Origin: Cryptomeria japonica
Lineage: Eukaryota > Streptophyta > Pinopsida > Cupressales > Cupressaceae
Assembly (NCBI RefSeq): GCF_030272615.1
Contig: NC_081408.1
Coordinates: forward strand, 611,943,673-612,007,672
Direction: 5' to 3'
Length of the DNA stretch: 64,000 bases
Below the pieces are notes generated by a model. It was not told the origin of the DNA. It saw only the letters and a program-made list of their open reading frames with translations, and ran no database searches. Of this stretch, positions 34,050-45,565 are shown in pieces. Position 1 is the stretch's first letter, and each line of letters begins with the position of its first letter. Both the position numbers and the translations under genes were made by a program.

Positions 34050-36310
34050 GATGGTCAATCATTTCAGCATCCTCCCATGTAGCACTATCCTTAGAATATT
34101 GGTCCCATTGGACCTTATATTGAATGAAATCTCTACTACATAGCTTCATGCTATGTTGATCTAGGATTTGGATGGGCTCCACTAGCACCACCCCCTGATC
34201 CTACATCTGTAAAGATTGCTAATCAAGAATATCAGATGCATCGGGATGATAAGGTTTCAACAAAGAAACATGGAAAATATTATGGATTCAAGCTAGAGTA
34301 GGTGGTAAAGCTAATCTATAAGCAACTTGATTAATAACTTTCAGCACAAGGGTCCCAAATATCTTGGTGCCAACTTTGATGATTTCCCAAATGAGATAGA
34401 GCTCTTATGAGGCTTGACCCTTATAAAGACTTTATCTCCTATAACAAACTGTCTGAAAGTCCTATTTCTATCAACATAGCTTTTTTGTCTATCGGCCGCC
34501 TCTTTCAATCTTGTCCTGATCAACTTCATCTGCTCATCCATTTCCTTGAGCAAATCAGGACCAATAATGATCTTATCTTCCATACTATCCCAACAAATGG
34601 GTGTGCAACATTTTTGTCCATAGAGTGCCTCAAAAGGTGCCATCCTTAAAGATGTGTAAAATGATTTGTTATATGCAAACTTAACCTGAGGCAAATACTC
34701 CTCCCACTTGTACTGTTGATCCATGCAATACATCTGTAAAAGATCTTCCACAACCTGATTAACCCTTTCTATTTGACCATCAATCTGAGGATGAAATGTT
34801 GAATTAAATTTCAGTCTGATTCCCAAAGCTGCATTCAATGTTGTCCAAAATCTAGATGTCATCCTGGTATCCCTATCTAAAATAATGGTTTCTGGTACAC
34901 AATGCAATCAAAATATTTCTTGCACAAATTTCTTTGCAAGAATAAATGATCCATCCTTGAGATTTCCAAGTATGAAATGTGCAACTTTTGTTAATTAATC
35001 CACAACTACTAACATGGTATCATGCTTGTTTTTGCTCATAGGTAATCCTTGGATAAAATCCGTACTAATTACTTGCCACTTATACTCTTGTATGACATGT
35101 TGAAACAAAACTGTTGCCAGATGAACATGCTCAAATTTTACTCGCTAACATTCCAAACACTGTGCCACATACTCAATCACCTCTTTGCTGAGTTTAGGCC
35201 AAAAATACAAAGATCTCAATTCAACTACCATCTTTGTCACTCCAGGATGTCCTAATAAGGTGTTTTGTGCACCTCATGCAATATTAATTTTCTTAAGTCT
35301 CCACCTTCAAGAATATACATCCTTCCTTGGTATCTCAAAATACCATCAAGTTCCAACTCATATCCATCAAATTGGTGATCTGAAGGATCTACTCCCAAGG
35401 CTTGCTTAACCCTTAGGTAATGCTCATCTTCAGAAAGATTATGCAACACTTGCTACTTCAAGTTTGACCTTTTAGTAACCATAGTAGATAGATGTCTTCT
35501 TCTGCTGAGAGCATTTGCTACCCTATTTTCCTTTCCTCTAATATATTCAATACCAAAATCATACTCAGTTAGGAATTTCTAGCCACCTTCTGTATCTTGC
35601 ATTAAAATCAGGCTATGTAAAGATATATTTCAAGCCCAAGTGGTCTGTCTTCAGCTCAAATGCTTTCCTGAAAAGGTAATGCCTCACTTTCCTAGACTCA
35701 AAAGCAACCACCTTTCCTTCTTGCATTAACACTGCTCCTACACCTTCACTTGAGGCATCCGTAATCACTGTGAACTGTCCATTAGGATCTGGTATAGTCA
35801 AGACTGGTGTTGTTGTCAATTTCTGCTTCAAGAGCTGAAATGACTCTTCACACTTCTCAGTTCACTCAAATTTCTTTCCCTTCTTTTGAAGAGAAGTAAT
35901 AGGTGTTGCTATTCTAGAAAAACCTTCCACATACTTCTTGTAGTATCCTGCAAGACCAATAAAACTTCTGACCTTTGTAACACTTTGAGGTGTCGGCCAA
36001 TCTACAATTGCCTTTATCTTTGCAGGATCAACTGAAATTCTTGCAGTAGATATAACATGACGTGAGTAGTGCACCTTTTCCTGAAAGAAAGCACACTTTG
36101 AAAACTTTCCAAAAATATTTCGATCCCTTAATCGTTGCAAAACTATCCTTAAATGCTTCTTGTGTTCCTCTTCATTCTTGGAATAAATCAATAATTCATG
36201 AATGAATATAAGCACAAAATCATCCAGATAATCTTTAAAAATGTTGTTCATAAGGTTCATAAACGCTGCTGGGGCATTGGTTAAACCTAAAAGGCATTTA
36301 CGTTGATAGA
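34050..36310 (-). pseudogene. Ty3/gypsy (chromovirus-like) pol, 5'-truncated: RT, RNase H, integrase, chromodomain-like tail
   Basis: Read right to left: reverse transcriptase from mid-domain (GLTNAPAAFMNLMNNIF, then FVLIFIHELLIYSK where FxDD is expected, FIGLAGYYKKYVEGFS), RNase H (FTVITDASSEGVGAVLMQEG), integrase zinc-binding and core (TIILDRDTRMTSRFW, TFHPQIDGQIERVNQ, FAYNKSFYTSLRMAPFEALY), then GKSSKLAPRYLGP and a chromodomain-like VQWDQYSKDSATWEDAE. These are the enzymes that copy and insert gypsy elements. Many stops and frameshifts separate the frames. The conserved RT aspartates are replaced (His-Glu). Sequence homology stops abruptly in the RT at ~36,310, so protease, gag and 5' LTR are missing. 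Confidence 0.9.
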
Positions 36311-36711
36311 GAGCTATATAAAAACTGATGATTAACACGAACGCAGCTTAAACAGAATCTAGAAAAATTTAGCACACTGGAGCCACTTGTGCCCTATTTC
36401 AGCGAATAGGGGAAAAGGAGCCAAAAACAATAAGCAGCAGAATAAAACGAAAACCAAAAAACTTTCAACAGACATTAATACTATCATTCTTCTCATAATA
36501 ACTATTAGAAAGCATTTGATAGATCTTACTAGCTCAAAGCTTTTTGAAGTTATCTACTATCCAATCATCTATTAAGCAATACACAAAATACGTTTAACTA
36601 CATATCTTATTAAATTCTAGATTTGATTTCACGGAGCTTCTTCCAACGATTTGATCCCACATATCTTCTTTCGAACCCAACGCCATGAAGGGTGAATTAA
36701 ACCAGATAATA
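36311..36711. other. Spacer between truncated pol and ankyrin gene
   Basis: AT-rich, no domain seen. Probably the 3' flank of the ankyrin-PGG gene. Confidence 0.4.
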
Positions 36712-37945
36712 TTATACCGCCCGCGCCACCCAAAAGATGGAAATAAACATAGAATATACAGGACCGAAACCCTCGAGTAAGATATAGCGGTCAACTGGAA
36801 ACAAGTGTCCTTTTCCCCGTAGTGACATTGCCCTTATGCATATTGGAAGAAGGCACACCATGATCCACACCAGCACAGCCAACCACAAACACTTAGATGC
36901 CACAACCAAATGTTACTGATAACGATACCAGTGCTATCCATAACGCATTCGAACTGATATTAGATATGATTAGATCTTCTACTTGGCTAGCAAAACATGC
37001 AAAATTGAGGAGGATTGCAGAAGAAATAGAATAACATAAGGCCAGCGTATCAAATATCACAAACACCTTGAAGACACTATTGTTAATCAATATAGGCGCT
37101 GGTGGGTCCTGTCCTTGAGAGCCAATATCTCCCGGTAGAGTGAAAACAGCTGCGAAAGCAACAGTTGCAATTAGGGCTGCACTTACAGATATGAGATCCG
37201 GTTTCCAACCTTTGGCCTTAGTTGATGGGATGGATCTTGAGTCCTCATCAATTATCTTCTTAATAGCACCATGTTTATGTAGATATCCTATAATCTGCAA
37301 TAAGATCAGTTCATTTTAAATAATAAATGAAAAATATTTTTTTATATTTATTGATAGAAAGATTATTTTAACTATCAATCAGACTAGTATTTGAAAACTA
37401 CAAAAAAATGCTTAACTGTTCTAATTCATTTTGATTCAAATCACTTACACTCCTATAAAGTTGCGGGTCTTCATTCCCCTTCTCTAGGGCTATATCGATT
37501 GCCGTTTGCCCATTGTTATCAATGCAATTAATCAGTCTTTCTGACATTACTGAGGATATTATGGTTCTCAGATCTCGCCCAACTCTCTCAAATATTTCAA
37601 CAGCATTGTTCACAGCCATATGCAAAGCATTTCTACCATCGTTGTCTACCATTTCTAGACAGTCGCTGCTGTAATTTAACATAACTTTCACTAAAGTTGC
37701 ATTCCCCTCTTTGACTGCAACGTGAAGTGCAGATTGCTTGTTCTGGTCAATTTTGTAACAAAGTCCATTATCATTGTTTATAAGCATCTCTCCAATTAGG
37801 CGAATTTTCTTCTGATCCCTTGAAAAAAATGGAATTATCCCAACTGGGAATTGAAATAACGCAGCTATATGCAATGGAGTCCGGTCAAAAATGTCTACTT
37901 CTGTGGCATGTTCAGGTTTGTGGTGTAAAAGCTTCTCAACTACAT
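36712..37945 (-). pseudogene. Ankyrin repeat-PGG membrane protein, two 3' exons
   Basis: Exon A (37,945-37,449) follows a CGCAG acceptor and ends at a GTAAGT donor. Its 165 codons hold ankyrin repeats (FDRTPLHIAAL, KQSALHVAVKEGNATLVKV, DGRNALHMAVNN, NNGQTAIDIALEKGN). A 154-bp GT-AG intron follows. Exon B (from 37,294, phase 0) carries the PGG domain, ISVSAALIATVAFAAVFTLP, and further membrane helices. Plant ANK-PGG proteins (ACD6/ITN1 type) act in membranes in defence and stress signalling. A frameshift near 36,908 is needed to continue from VSLSVTF into the last hydrophobic segment (CLWLAVLVWIMVCLLPI), so this is a pseudogene or has a shortened C-terminus. Upstream exons were not found within 2 kb. 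Confidence 0.82.
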
Positions 37946-38907
37946 CTGCGCAACAAAAATAAATAGAAATGAAATTCAGAGCAGAGTTTGTACTTGTCTT
38001 TTAAGAGTAGATATATGTAGAAATGTCTTAGTAATCATGTCTTACGGGTACCAACAAAATTGTATAGTTCTTCTAATTAGTAGTTTTTATTTTATTTCAA
38101 CACAACTGATCCAAGACTATGTACAAATGATCTAATACTCGTACCTTATGAGTACCAATAAAATTGAAACATTTCTTTAATGGAAATGCAAGTTGACAGC
38201 TACTAATGAGAAGATGACTTTTGAATAGACTTTTAATTAACCCATCTGAATTGGATGAGACTATAATTCCTGATTTTCAATTAAAACTCATATAAATCAA
38301 CGTTTTAATATGAAGTAAGCAGCTTATACAACTCAATTACTGGCTTTATCATAATTCTTAGCAATAAGAGTCATGACTAATTATATGTATAGATTGAAGA
38401 GCAGTGAAAAATTAAATATATTCATATCTCTTCTCAATACGCACTTCTGTTTTAATTTTTTTTAATTCGAGTAAGTTAATAAAAGACAGCATAAATCCAA
38501 TAGAAATGGAACAGCCACATTTTAAATTTTATGCCATTCCTTCAAATTATTCGAACCCTTACAAGTTAATAGAAAAACAGTCGATAGACTTTATCTATTC
38601 GCATTTATTTTTTTCTTCTTATTCCCAACGAGTAAACTGCTACAACTATTTTAAAAAGACATGCAGACGTCAGCAATTACGTAATGGATTCTTATATTAA
38701 AATGTATGATCTCAACAATTAAGTAATGGCAATTCACTTTATATACAAATTTTAAGAAAGCAGGGGTTTGGGGAAGACCCGAGATATCAATCTAGAATCA
38801 GAAGAGAAACTCTTTTTTGCTGTCAATATATTAATTGAAAATATTTTTATTATTGTTTAAATATAAAAATAAATATTTAAAAAAAAAATGTCATAATATA
38901 GTTTGAC
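37946..38907. other. Upstream intron/flank of the ankyrin gene
   Basis: AT-rich with no ankyrin-like coding on the minus strand. The acceptor at 37,946 implies an upstream exon that is either far away or lost. Confidence 0.4.
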
Positions 38908-39310
38908 ACAAGTCATTAACATTCTACAATGTGAATATAGTATCTGCAAATAAAAAGAAACTACAAGTCATTAACATACTACAATGTGAATATAGTACCT
39001 GCAAATAAAATGAAACTATAAGGCACACCATTTGATGCATAAATTATATTAACAGATGCTTCTACAATATTATAATTATATTAATCAATAATTTAAAATA
39101 CACATGCAGAAATGACTATGTAGCTCTAAAATACATCAAACATCTTAAGAAATTATAAGTCATTAACATACTACAATGTGAATATAGTACTTGCAAATAA
39201 AATGAAACTATAAGACACACCATTTGATGCATATGCTTCTACTATATTATAATTATATTAATCAATAATTTAAAATACATATTCAGAAATGACTATGTAA
39301 CTCTAAAATG
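38908..39310. repeat. Local tandem repeat (~190 bp unit)
   Basis: The phrase AAGTCATTAACATACTACAA followed by TGTGAATATAGT occurs near 38,910, 38,966 and 39,157. The last two begin ~190-bp units that match closely, including CACACCATTTGATGCAT and AATCAATAATTTAAAATACA. The first is a partial unit. Confidence 0.8.
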
Positions 39311-39526
39311 TACAAAACATTATAATATATAAACCATAATGATATCTTAATATTCTAGAATGTACAGTCATCTGCAAACATCACCTACAAAATTATTTGA
39401 AACAGACGAAAGCAAACGAATCAAAATACGCGCTTTGAATTTTGAACCCATACAAAAAAAAAAATTGCGCACCAACTTTCCTGTTTAGAAAATTCCAAGC
39501 CGCTAGATTCGATCAAATGTACAGAA

Positions 39527-40960
39527 ATAATTTTATAGAGGATGCATTGAAAATGTACATTTGAATGGTCAAATGTAGAGTATAATATTTTTAATGACAT
39601 GATGACTGACTGAAACCTACTCTAGTGTCATCTGTGGAATCACCTTTTCCTGCATATGGATATGCTTTATTAGTGAAATTGTTTGGTTTGCTTCAATGTT
39701 ATTTGAGTCAATTTTAATTATGATTTATTCGAGTCAAGTAATGTAAATTTAATAAGTATATTACGAATATTTCTTTAATAAGAGTATTTAAATTTGAATA
39801 TTATAATATTTCAAATTCATATACTACATTAATACAAGATCAATGTCAATTAAAGTAGTTTGTTGATGGAGTTTGTGTTACCTTTTCTTTTAAGTATAAA
39901 TTTGTTTTATATTGTTTTTAAATATAATAGATTTCTGCTAATTTTGTTTTTAGATAATCTTAGTTTTAAGAAATAATTGTCAAACAAAATTAATTTAGAT
40001 AATACATATCTTAAAACAAACTCTATCAAAATTTAATAAATATCAAAACTGAAAGACTAATAAATTAATATAGTTGATTTTAAGTGTAATATAATTTAAA
40101 TATACATATTTAATTTCTAAAATAAATTTCATGTAAGAAAATTATAAATATTATGTACAATGTCATTGTTGTGGTTCCTTTATAGCCCCTAAGGTTTCTA
40201 TAAACTCTCGTAGTCACAAAGGTGTCTCTCAAAAATGGTGACAACCTTTCGCTGGTTCTCCACTTACTCAAGAGACCTCAAGTAATTTTGGGGGAAGAGA
40301 ACTCTACAAATTTTTATTGAGGAAAACTACTAGGCCATGCAACTCTTCCACATCGGGTGTCTTAGTGTACTTCAACTTTATAACTAGCTTTTCGCAAAAG
40401 TCTTCACTTTCTTCTTCCTATCTTTAAATTAGGGAATCTCATCCTGCATTATTTTAATATGTTGCTTCATAGACATTATTTGCTCAATTATTTGAGGTGT
40501 GTAGTCCTTTTGCAACTTGTCTCTGAATTCCTGAACTAAGAATTGAGAGGTGTTAATATTGAGCTTATCATCTAACAATGTGCAACCTAGTCCTTCAATG
40601 AGTTCTTCCACATGTGATATCAATGTATTGATAACATTTATTTGTTCAATCACCCGGTTATAAGCCTTCCTTGTATTCTCTAATCACCATGTTGACTACT
40701 CTGATCCATTCGATCATTGTCCCCTTGTCAATATCTTCCACCATAACACCTCTCTCAATCAACAATTTTTGTTTTGTGTTCTTCATAATGCAAAGGGTAG
40801 GAAGGTAATCATCCCACGTAAGAATGGAATCTTAAATGCTTATGCCCTCTTCCCCATCTCCTCATAACATTGCATGAAAAACCTTCAACTAAATTTTAAG
40901 AGCTTCATATAAACTCAGAACTTGTTGAATCACCTCTTCACCTAGAACTATTCAATTAAA
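39527..40960 (-). repeat. Unrecognised repeat 'X', copy 1, with ORF remnant
   Basis: Closely matches 50,343-51,758. On the minus strand it holds the C-terminal part of an element-associated protein (40,429-40,860: ISHVEELIEGLGCTLLDDK, FLVQEFRDKL, MSMKQHIKIMQDEIP). No known domain is recognised. At 40,960 the match to X ends within ATTCAATTAA and copia pol sequence begins directly. Confidence 0.8.
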
Positions 40961-42216
40961 CTATAAAGTGACTTTTTCAACTTGCAAACCAAGGATTCTT
41001 TACCTTTTACCACAAAATGCTCAAGCTGGGACATATAAATATCTTCCTCCAAGTCACCACGAAGGAACATTGTCTTTGCATCCATCTGTTCAATCTCAAA
41101 GTCATATGTTGTTGCATGTGACAAAAGAAATCTGATAGATGTCAGCTTTGCTATAGGAGAAAAGATTGCTCCATAATCAATTCACTCAACTTGGGAATAT
41201 CCCTTCACAACCAATCTAGCTTTATACTCTGCCACATTGTCATCCAGGCCGATTTTCTTTTTAAATACCTATTTACAGCCAACTGGTCTTCTACCTTTAG
41301 GCAAGGTCACTAGATCCCAGGTTTCATTCTTCCTTAGTGAAGTCATTTGTTCATTCATGGCCTCCCACTAGGAATATGAATCAAGAATTTGTATTACCTC
41401 TTTCACAGTCCTAGGCTCATTAGTGTTAGTAACCAAAGCATAGGTGCAACTTGTATCCAGTAGAGAGAAACCATACCTATCAGGTTGCCTTCTCTCCTCT
41501 GTAGACCTCCTTAATGGCTAAGGTGGAGGTTCCTATTCTTCATCTTGACCAAAACTATCAGAGTTGCTTGAGCTCGCCTCACTTTCAGGTACACATGGAG
41601 CTCGAAGTTCCTCCTTTTCTCGAGTTAGAGGAATTTTGACTTCTACTTCCTCTTTCTTTGTCTTTTCAGAATGCATATCAACTGAGGTGTTCTTCAACTC
41701 ATGAAAGATTACACGTCTGTTGTAAAATACCTTCTCAATTATAGGATTCCAACGCTTGTATCTTTTCACTCCCAAGTCGTAGCCAATAAAGATATACTTA
41801 ACCACCTTGTTATCCAACCTAGATCTATTTACATTAGGCACATACACATATGCCTCATAGCCAAAGACACCAATATGTCTTAGAGAGGGCTTCTTTCTAG
41901 ACCATGCTTCCATGGGCGTTTTATCCACCAATGCTGAAGTGGAGATCCATTTTGGTAAATAACATGTAGTAGAAACCACCTCGGCCCAAAACTTCTGCTC
42001 CAGACAAGAACTACTCAACATGCTTCTCGCATTTTCCATCAATGTTCTATTTAGCCTTTTAGAAAATCCACTTTGTTGTGGAGTGTAAGGTGTTGTCTTA
42101 TGCTATTTAATTCCGTGGTCTTTGCAAAATTGATCTGATTCTATAAAATAGATTTCACCACCAATATCAGTCATCGAGCATTTAGTTTTCCTACCAGTAT
42201 TATTTTCCACCAAGTT
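40961..42216 (-). pseudogene. Ty1/copia pol fragment (integrase C-terminus to RT start)
   Basis: Closely matches 54,714-55,970. Minus-strand reading gives the integrase end (LVDKTPMEAWSRKKPSLRHI, FGYEAYVYVP, FIGYDLGVKRYKRWNP), an acidic Ser/Glu linker, RYGFSLLDTSCTYALVTN, then the RT start (MNEQMTSLRKNETWDLVTLP, VFKKKIG, QMDAKTMFLRGDLEEDIYMS). Stops occur in several places. Both ends are breakpoints: the RT core, RNase H and 3' LTR are missing at the left, and the integrase core at the right (~42,216). Confidence 0.88.
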
Positions 42217-43216
42217 TTTCGGTTAGTTTAGGATCATGGGGGGGTCAAAAAGTGGTGATGTGAAAAAAATAGCCTTCTCCACTCGCCTAAAAATGCAAAA
42301 AATCTAAGTTGACTTTTTGCTTGGCCTGGGTGTTAGTACACCTTGGCATGGTAAACACCTAAGCAAATCGGATATCAGATTTTTATAGGTAATTTTAAAT
42401 TAAAAAATAAATTATATAATATATAATGTAATATAATAATATATTATATTACATATTATATAATATATAATATATTATTATATTATGTTATATATTATAT
42501 AATACACAATATATAATATAATATTAGATTATTAAATATAATATTATATTATATAATATATTTTTTTTTAATTCAAGGGGTAAACACTTTTGAGTTGAGC
42601 TATGAACCAGTGAGGCCACAAATGGGGGACCTCATCCCCACACTTCACTTGTTCAAATCCACGAGCACAATGACCCAGCGAAGGCACAAGGCCTTGCAAG
42701 CACAAAGGCCCGACAGGATTTGAACCTTGGTGGCCACTTCACCAACGAAGTGTTTTAGCCGCAACACTACATGTTCGAAGACAATATTATATTATATAAT
42801 ATAATAATATAATATTATATTATATAATATAATAATATATTATTATATTATATAATATAATGTTATTTTAAAATAATTTAAGTATAAAAATTGGATATCC
42901 GATTTTTTGAGACAATATAAATGGACTATGACAGATAGCCCATGAGTTATTTTTAACCCACAGGCTGCGCGATTGTTTAGAATACGATATCCGATTGGAC
43001 CCAATATTCAGTTGTTTGACCCAAATTTGCTAAAATATACATTAAAAGGTAGGATTTTTATTGTTTTTCATCATTTCATTCAAATTTTTGTTTTTTTTAG
43101 TGTTTTTTTGTTGAAAATATGGTTTTTTTCATGAAAACTAGGTTTTTAAAAATCAAATACAAAATTGTTCAAATTTGTTAACTAAATTCAATTGTTTGCA
43201 TTCAATTAGGTAAAAA
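42217..43216. other. AT-rich unannotated DNA hosting a SINE
   Basis: Contains long TAATATTATA-type tracts (42,410-42,560 and 42,783-42,870) flanked by an imperfect inverted word (AATCGGATATCAGATT near 42,366 and TTGGATATCCGATT near 42,892). No gene is seen apart from the nested SINE. Confidence 0.4.
42561..42782 (-). mobile_element. tRNA-derived SINE with perfect 21-bp target-site duplication
   Basis: On the minus strand the ~220-bp unit begins with a tRNA-like head: an A-box-like GGCTAAAACACTTCGTTGGT and a perfect B box GGTTCAAATCC (plus strand 42,716-42,726). It ends in a short A tail (plus-strand T run 42,561-42,569). Both sides carry the same 21-bp AT-rich word (42,540-42,560 and 42,783-42,803). 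SINEs are transcribed by RNA polymerase III and copied by LINE enzymes. The duplication lies in low-complexity AT DNA, which weakens it slightly. Confidence 0.7.
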
Positions 43217-45109
43217 ATGGGGGATAACAGTGAAAACATTAATCAACCACAACTGTAACAACCAAACCCTCCTACACAAAACCCTCCTTTGCCAAACCCC
43301 CCCTCAATTCAAGATTTAATTGCATAAAATTTTAACCAATTGAGGAGGATTGCAGATTTCTATCATAGGATCCCTTGCCTAAACCCAATGTTTGATCCCC
43401 TCACATCAATCATAAAGAGTATAGAAACCATAACTAAGGAGCACAATGTTGCTCTTTTGTGGCGAGATTCTATGAGGGAACAATATGCGAATGGCTTGTC
43501 CTATAAGGAAATCAAGGATCTCGAGATATCCAAAGCCACTATCGCCGCATTGTTTGTGATTCCCTGCATTGGTCAACCCATAGACCCCCCCAAAAAATAA
43601 AAATTCTATTAAATGGTGCACAAATGATGGTATTGTGAAAAAAAAATTGGGATTGTTGGTGGATGGTTTTCGACAAAGCACCCAAAAAAAATCTTGATGT
43701 CCCCTTCTACTTGATCAAAAAATTGTATGCTGAGTTTGTTTTAGGAAAACATGTGAACTACTTTTACATCCAACCTTTCCAAGGTGTGGGTTTAGGTATG
43801 CCCCAAAATAGACTTGGGGCAGTAAGAGTAGTCCAAGGCCCATATGTCTCCCCTCCTCTTGTTGATCCCCCACCTCCAGTGTAGCATCCAGATATCATTG
43901 AGGCGGCATCACGGACCATATCAGCTATTCACTCTTTGAGTAGCCTTTTGGTTTCTCAGGCTGGGTCAGTAGCTCAGCCTACTTTTGATGGTAGTGATGC
44001 ATCCAATGGCACTGACACGTCCTCCTCAACTCCACACATTTGTGTGCCCCATAGTTCTGTCATGTGTGGGTATGTATGCTTTGGTTCAGTTGGACAACTT
44101 GTTGACCCTCTTACACAAAGTGCAGATTATGAGGTGCATGAGATGCACAATGCACCCGATGTTATGACACAGACTGGAGGATACCCTAGAGAGGCCTCGC
44201 ATGCTAGAGGCGAGGAGGCACCTTCATCATACATTGATGTTGTACTGGTAAGATTTGCATTGTCACAGTTCATTCTATATTTTAAATGAATATTTATAAT
44301 CTAGATAATATTAAGTACTAATTTTTATTTACATGCTCTATTTAACAGTTGATGATCGAGGAGGAGTTGACACAGATCCAGGAGGGCACCTTGACAACCA
44401 TTTCATTTGGCCTTGATAGCTTTATGATACATATATTATTACACCTAGTCATTTGTATTTTATTGTACATACATGCTCATCATTTATATTGGTATTAATT
44501 AGATTATTTAGTAAGTTGCATGTATATCTTATTTTACTCTTGTAGGTAACAAGTAGCACAAGTGTGGGGCTGTGTGATTTAGGATCTGGTAGTGCAGTTG
44601 GAGACAAGGGAAAGGTAATTGAATGCAAATATGATTGAATGAATATTTTAAATAACTTATAATGATTATACATATCTAGACATAGATTGATAGTTTTATA
44701 TACTTGTTGTGTATATGTACAAAGAATTCTTGGCTTCACATCCTTGTTGACTACACCCACTATACCTGAACATGAAGAAGAAGAAGAGATGCCTTGAGTA
44801 CATGTGTGTTTATTTTATTTTATGTTTAGTAGATATAATTTTTTATTATTAGTGACAATTATATGCTAACTTGTATCAATGTCATGTTTGCGAACATATG
44901 TAGGTTGTGTATGACAATATTGAAAACATATCTCCTCTATTGAAGACATACATCAAGAGTCCTGCAAAGCCAAAGAGAAAACATGGAGATGAGGTAAATA
45001 GGAATACTTCAATTATAGTTCATTTTTATGTTAACTTTTCAAATGTGAGATATTATATAACTAATCTTAATCGTGGTTTGTTTTTCTTATGCAGGATCCT
45101 CCAAGCTAA
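43217..45109 (+). pseudogene. Decayed multi-exon gene of unknown family
   Basis: Starts ATGGGGGATAACAG. The first block (RRIADFYHRIPCLNPMFDP, ITKEHNVALLWRDSMREQY) is broken by stops at 43,255 and 43,324. A second block after a frameshift reads FYLIKKLYAEFVLGKHVNYF and PQNRLGAVRVVQGPYVSPP, then a Ser/Thr/His-rich region ending at a GTAAGA donor (44,247). Further small exons fit GT-AG rules and phase 0: from 44,349 (LMIEEELTQIQEGTL), 44,546-44,614, 44,904-44,993 (VVYDNIENISPLLKTYIKSP, then KPKRKHGDE) and 45,095-45,109 (DPPS, stop). The C-terminus is basic. No domain is recognised. It may be a transposon-carried or captured gene. Confidence 0.5.
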
Positions 45110-45565
45110 GCAATGCAATGAAGAGGATCGATTTTGATGATCCATTAGTATCTTAGGATGTTATAGATAGTTTTGGGATGCTTACATGTCTAGTTGGCAT
45201 GTATATTTTGTATATGGACATGCATTCATGTATATAGACATACATTTTGTATGAGTTGGTGTTTATGCCATATTTGTGTATGGACATACACTTGTAATCA
45301 TTTGACATTTTGATACATACAGAAGTTGATATTTTATCATATAAATTGTAGCTCATGTGTGCATGGTGGTATCATGGAAAACTTTAATCTTCAATCCAAT
45401 AATTAACAATGGTTAGTAATGGTTATTTAATGAACAATGCAATTCATTTCATTTCATTGTAAGTTTTGTTTATAGAATGAACAATACAATACAATTCACG
45501 AACAATACAATTCATTTAATGAACAATACAATACAATTCATTTAATGAAAAATATAATACAATTA
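45110..45565. repeat. 3' flank with short repeats
   Basis: Repeated TGTATATGGACAT words (45,205-45,300) and then AATGAACAATACAATTCATT words (45,430-45,560). It leads directly into the satellite array. No gene. Confidence 0.5.

Noticed and set aside
44449-44760. 103-codon minus-strand frame
   Set aside because: Overlaps the better supported plus-strand exons and introns; AT-rich with no motif.
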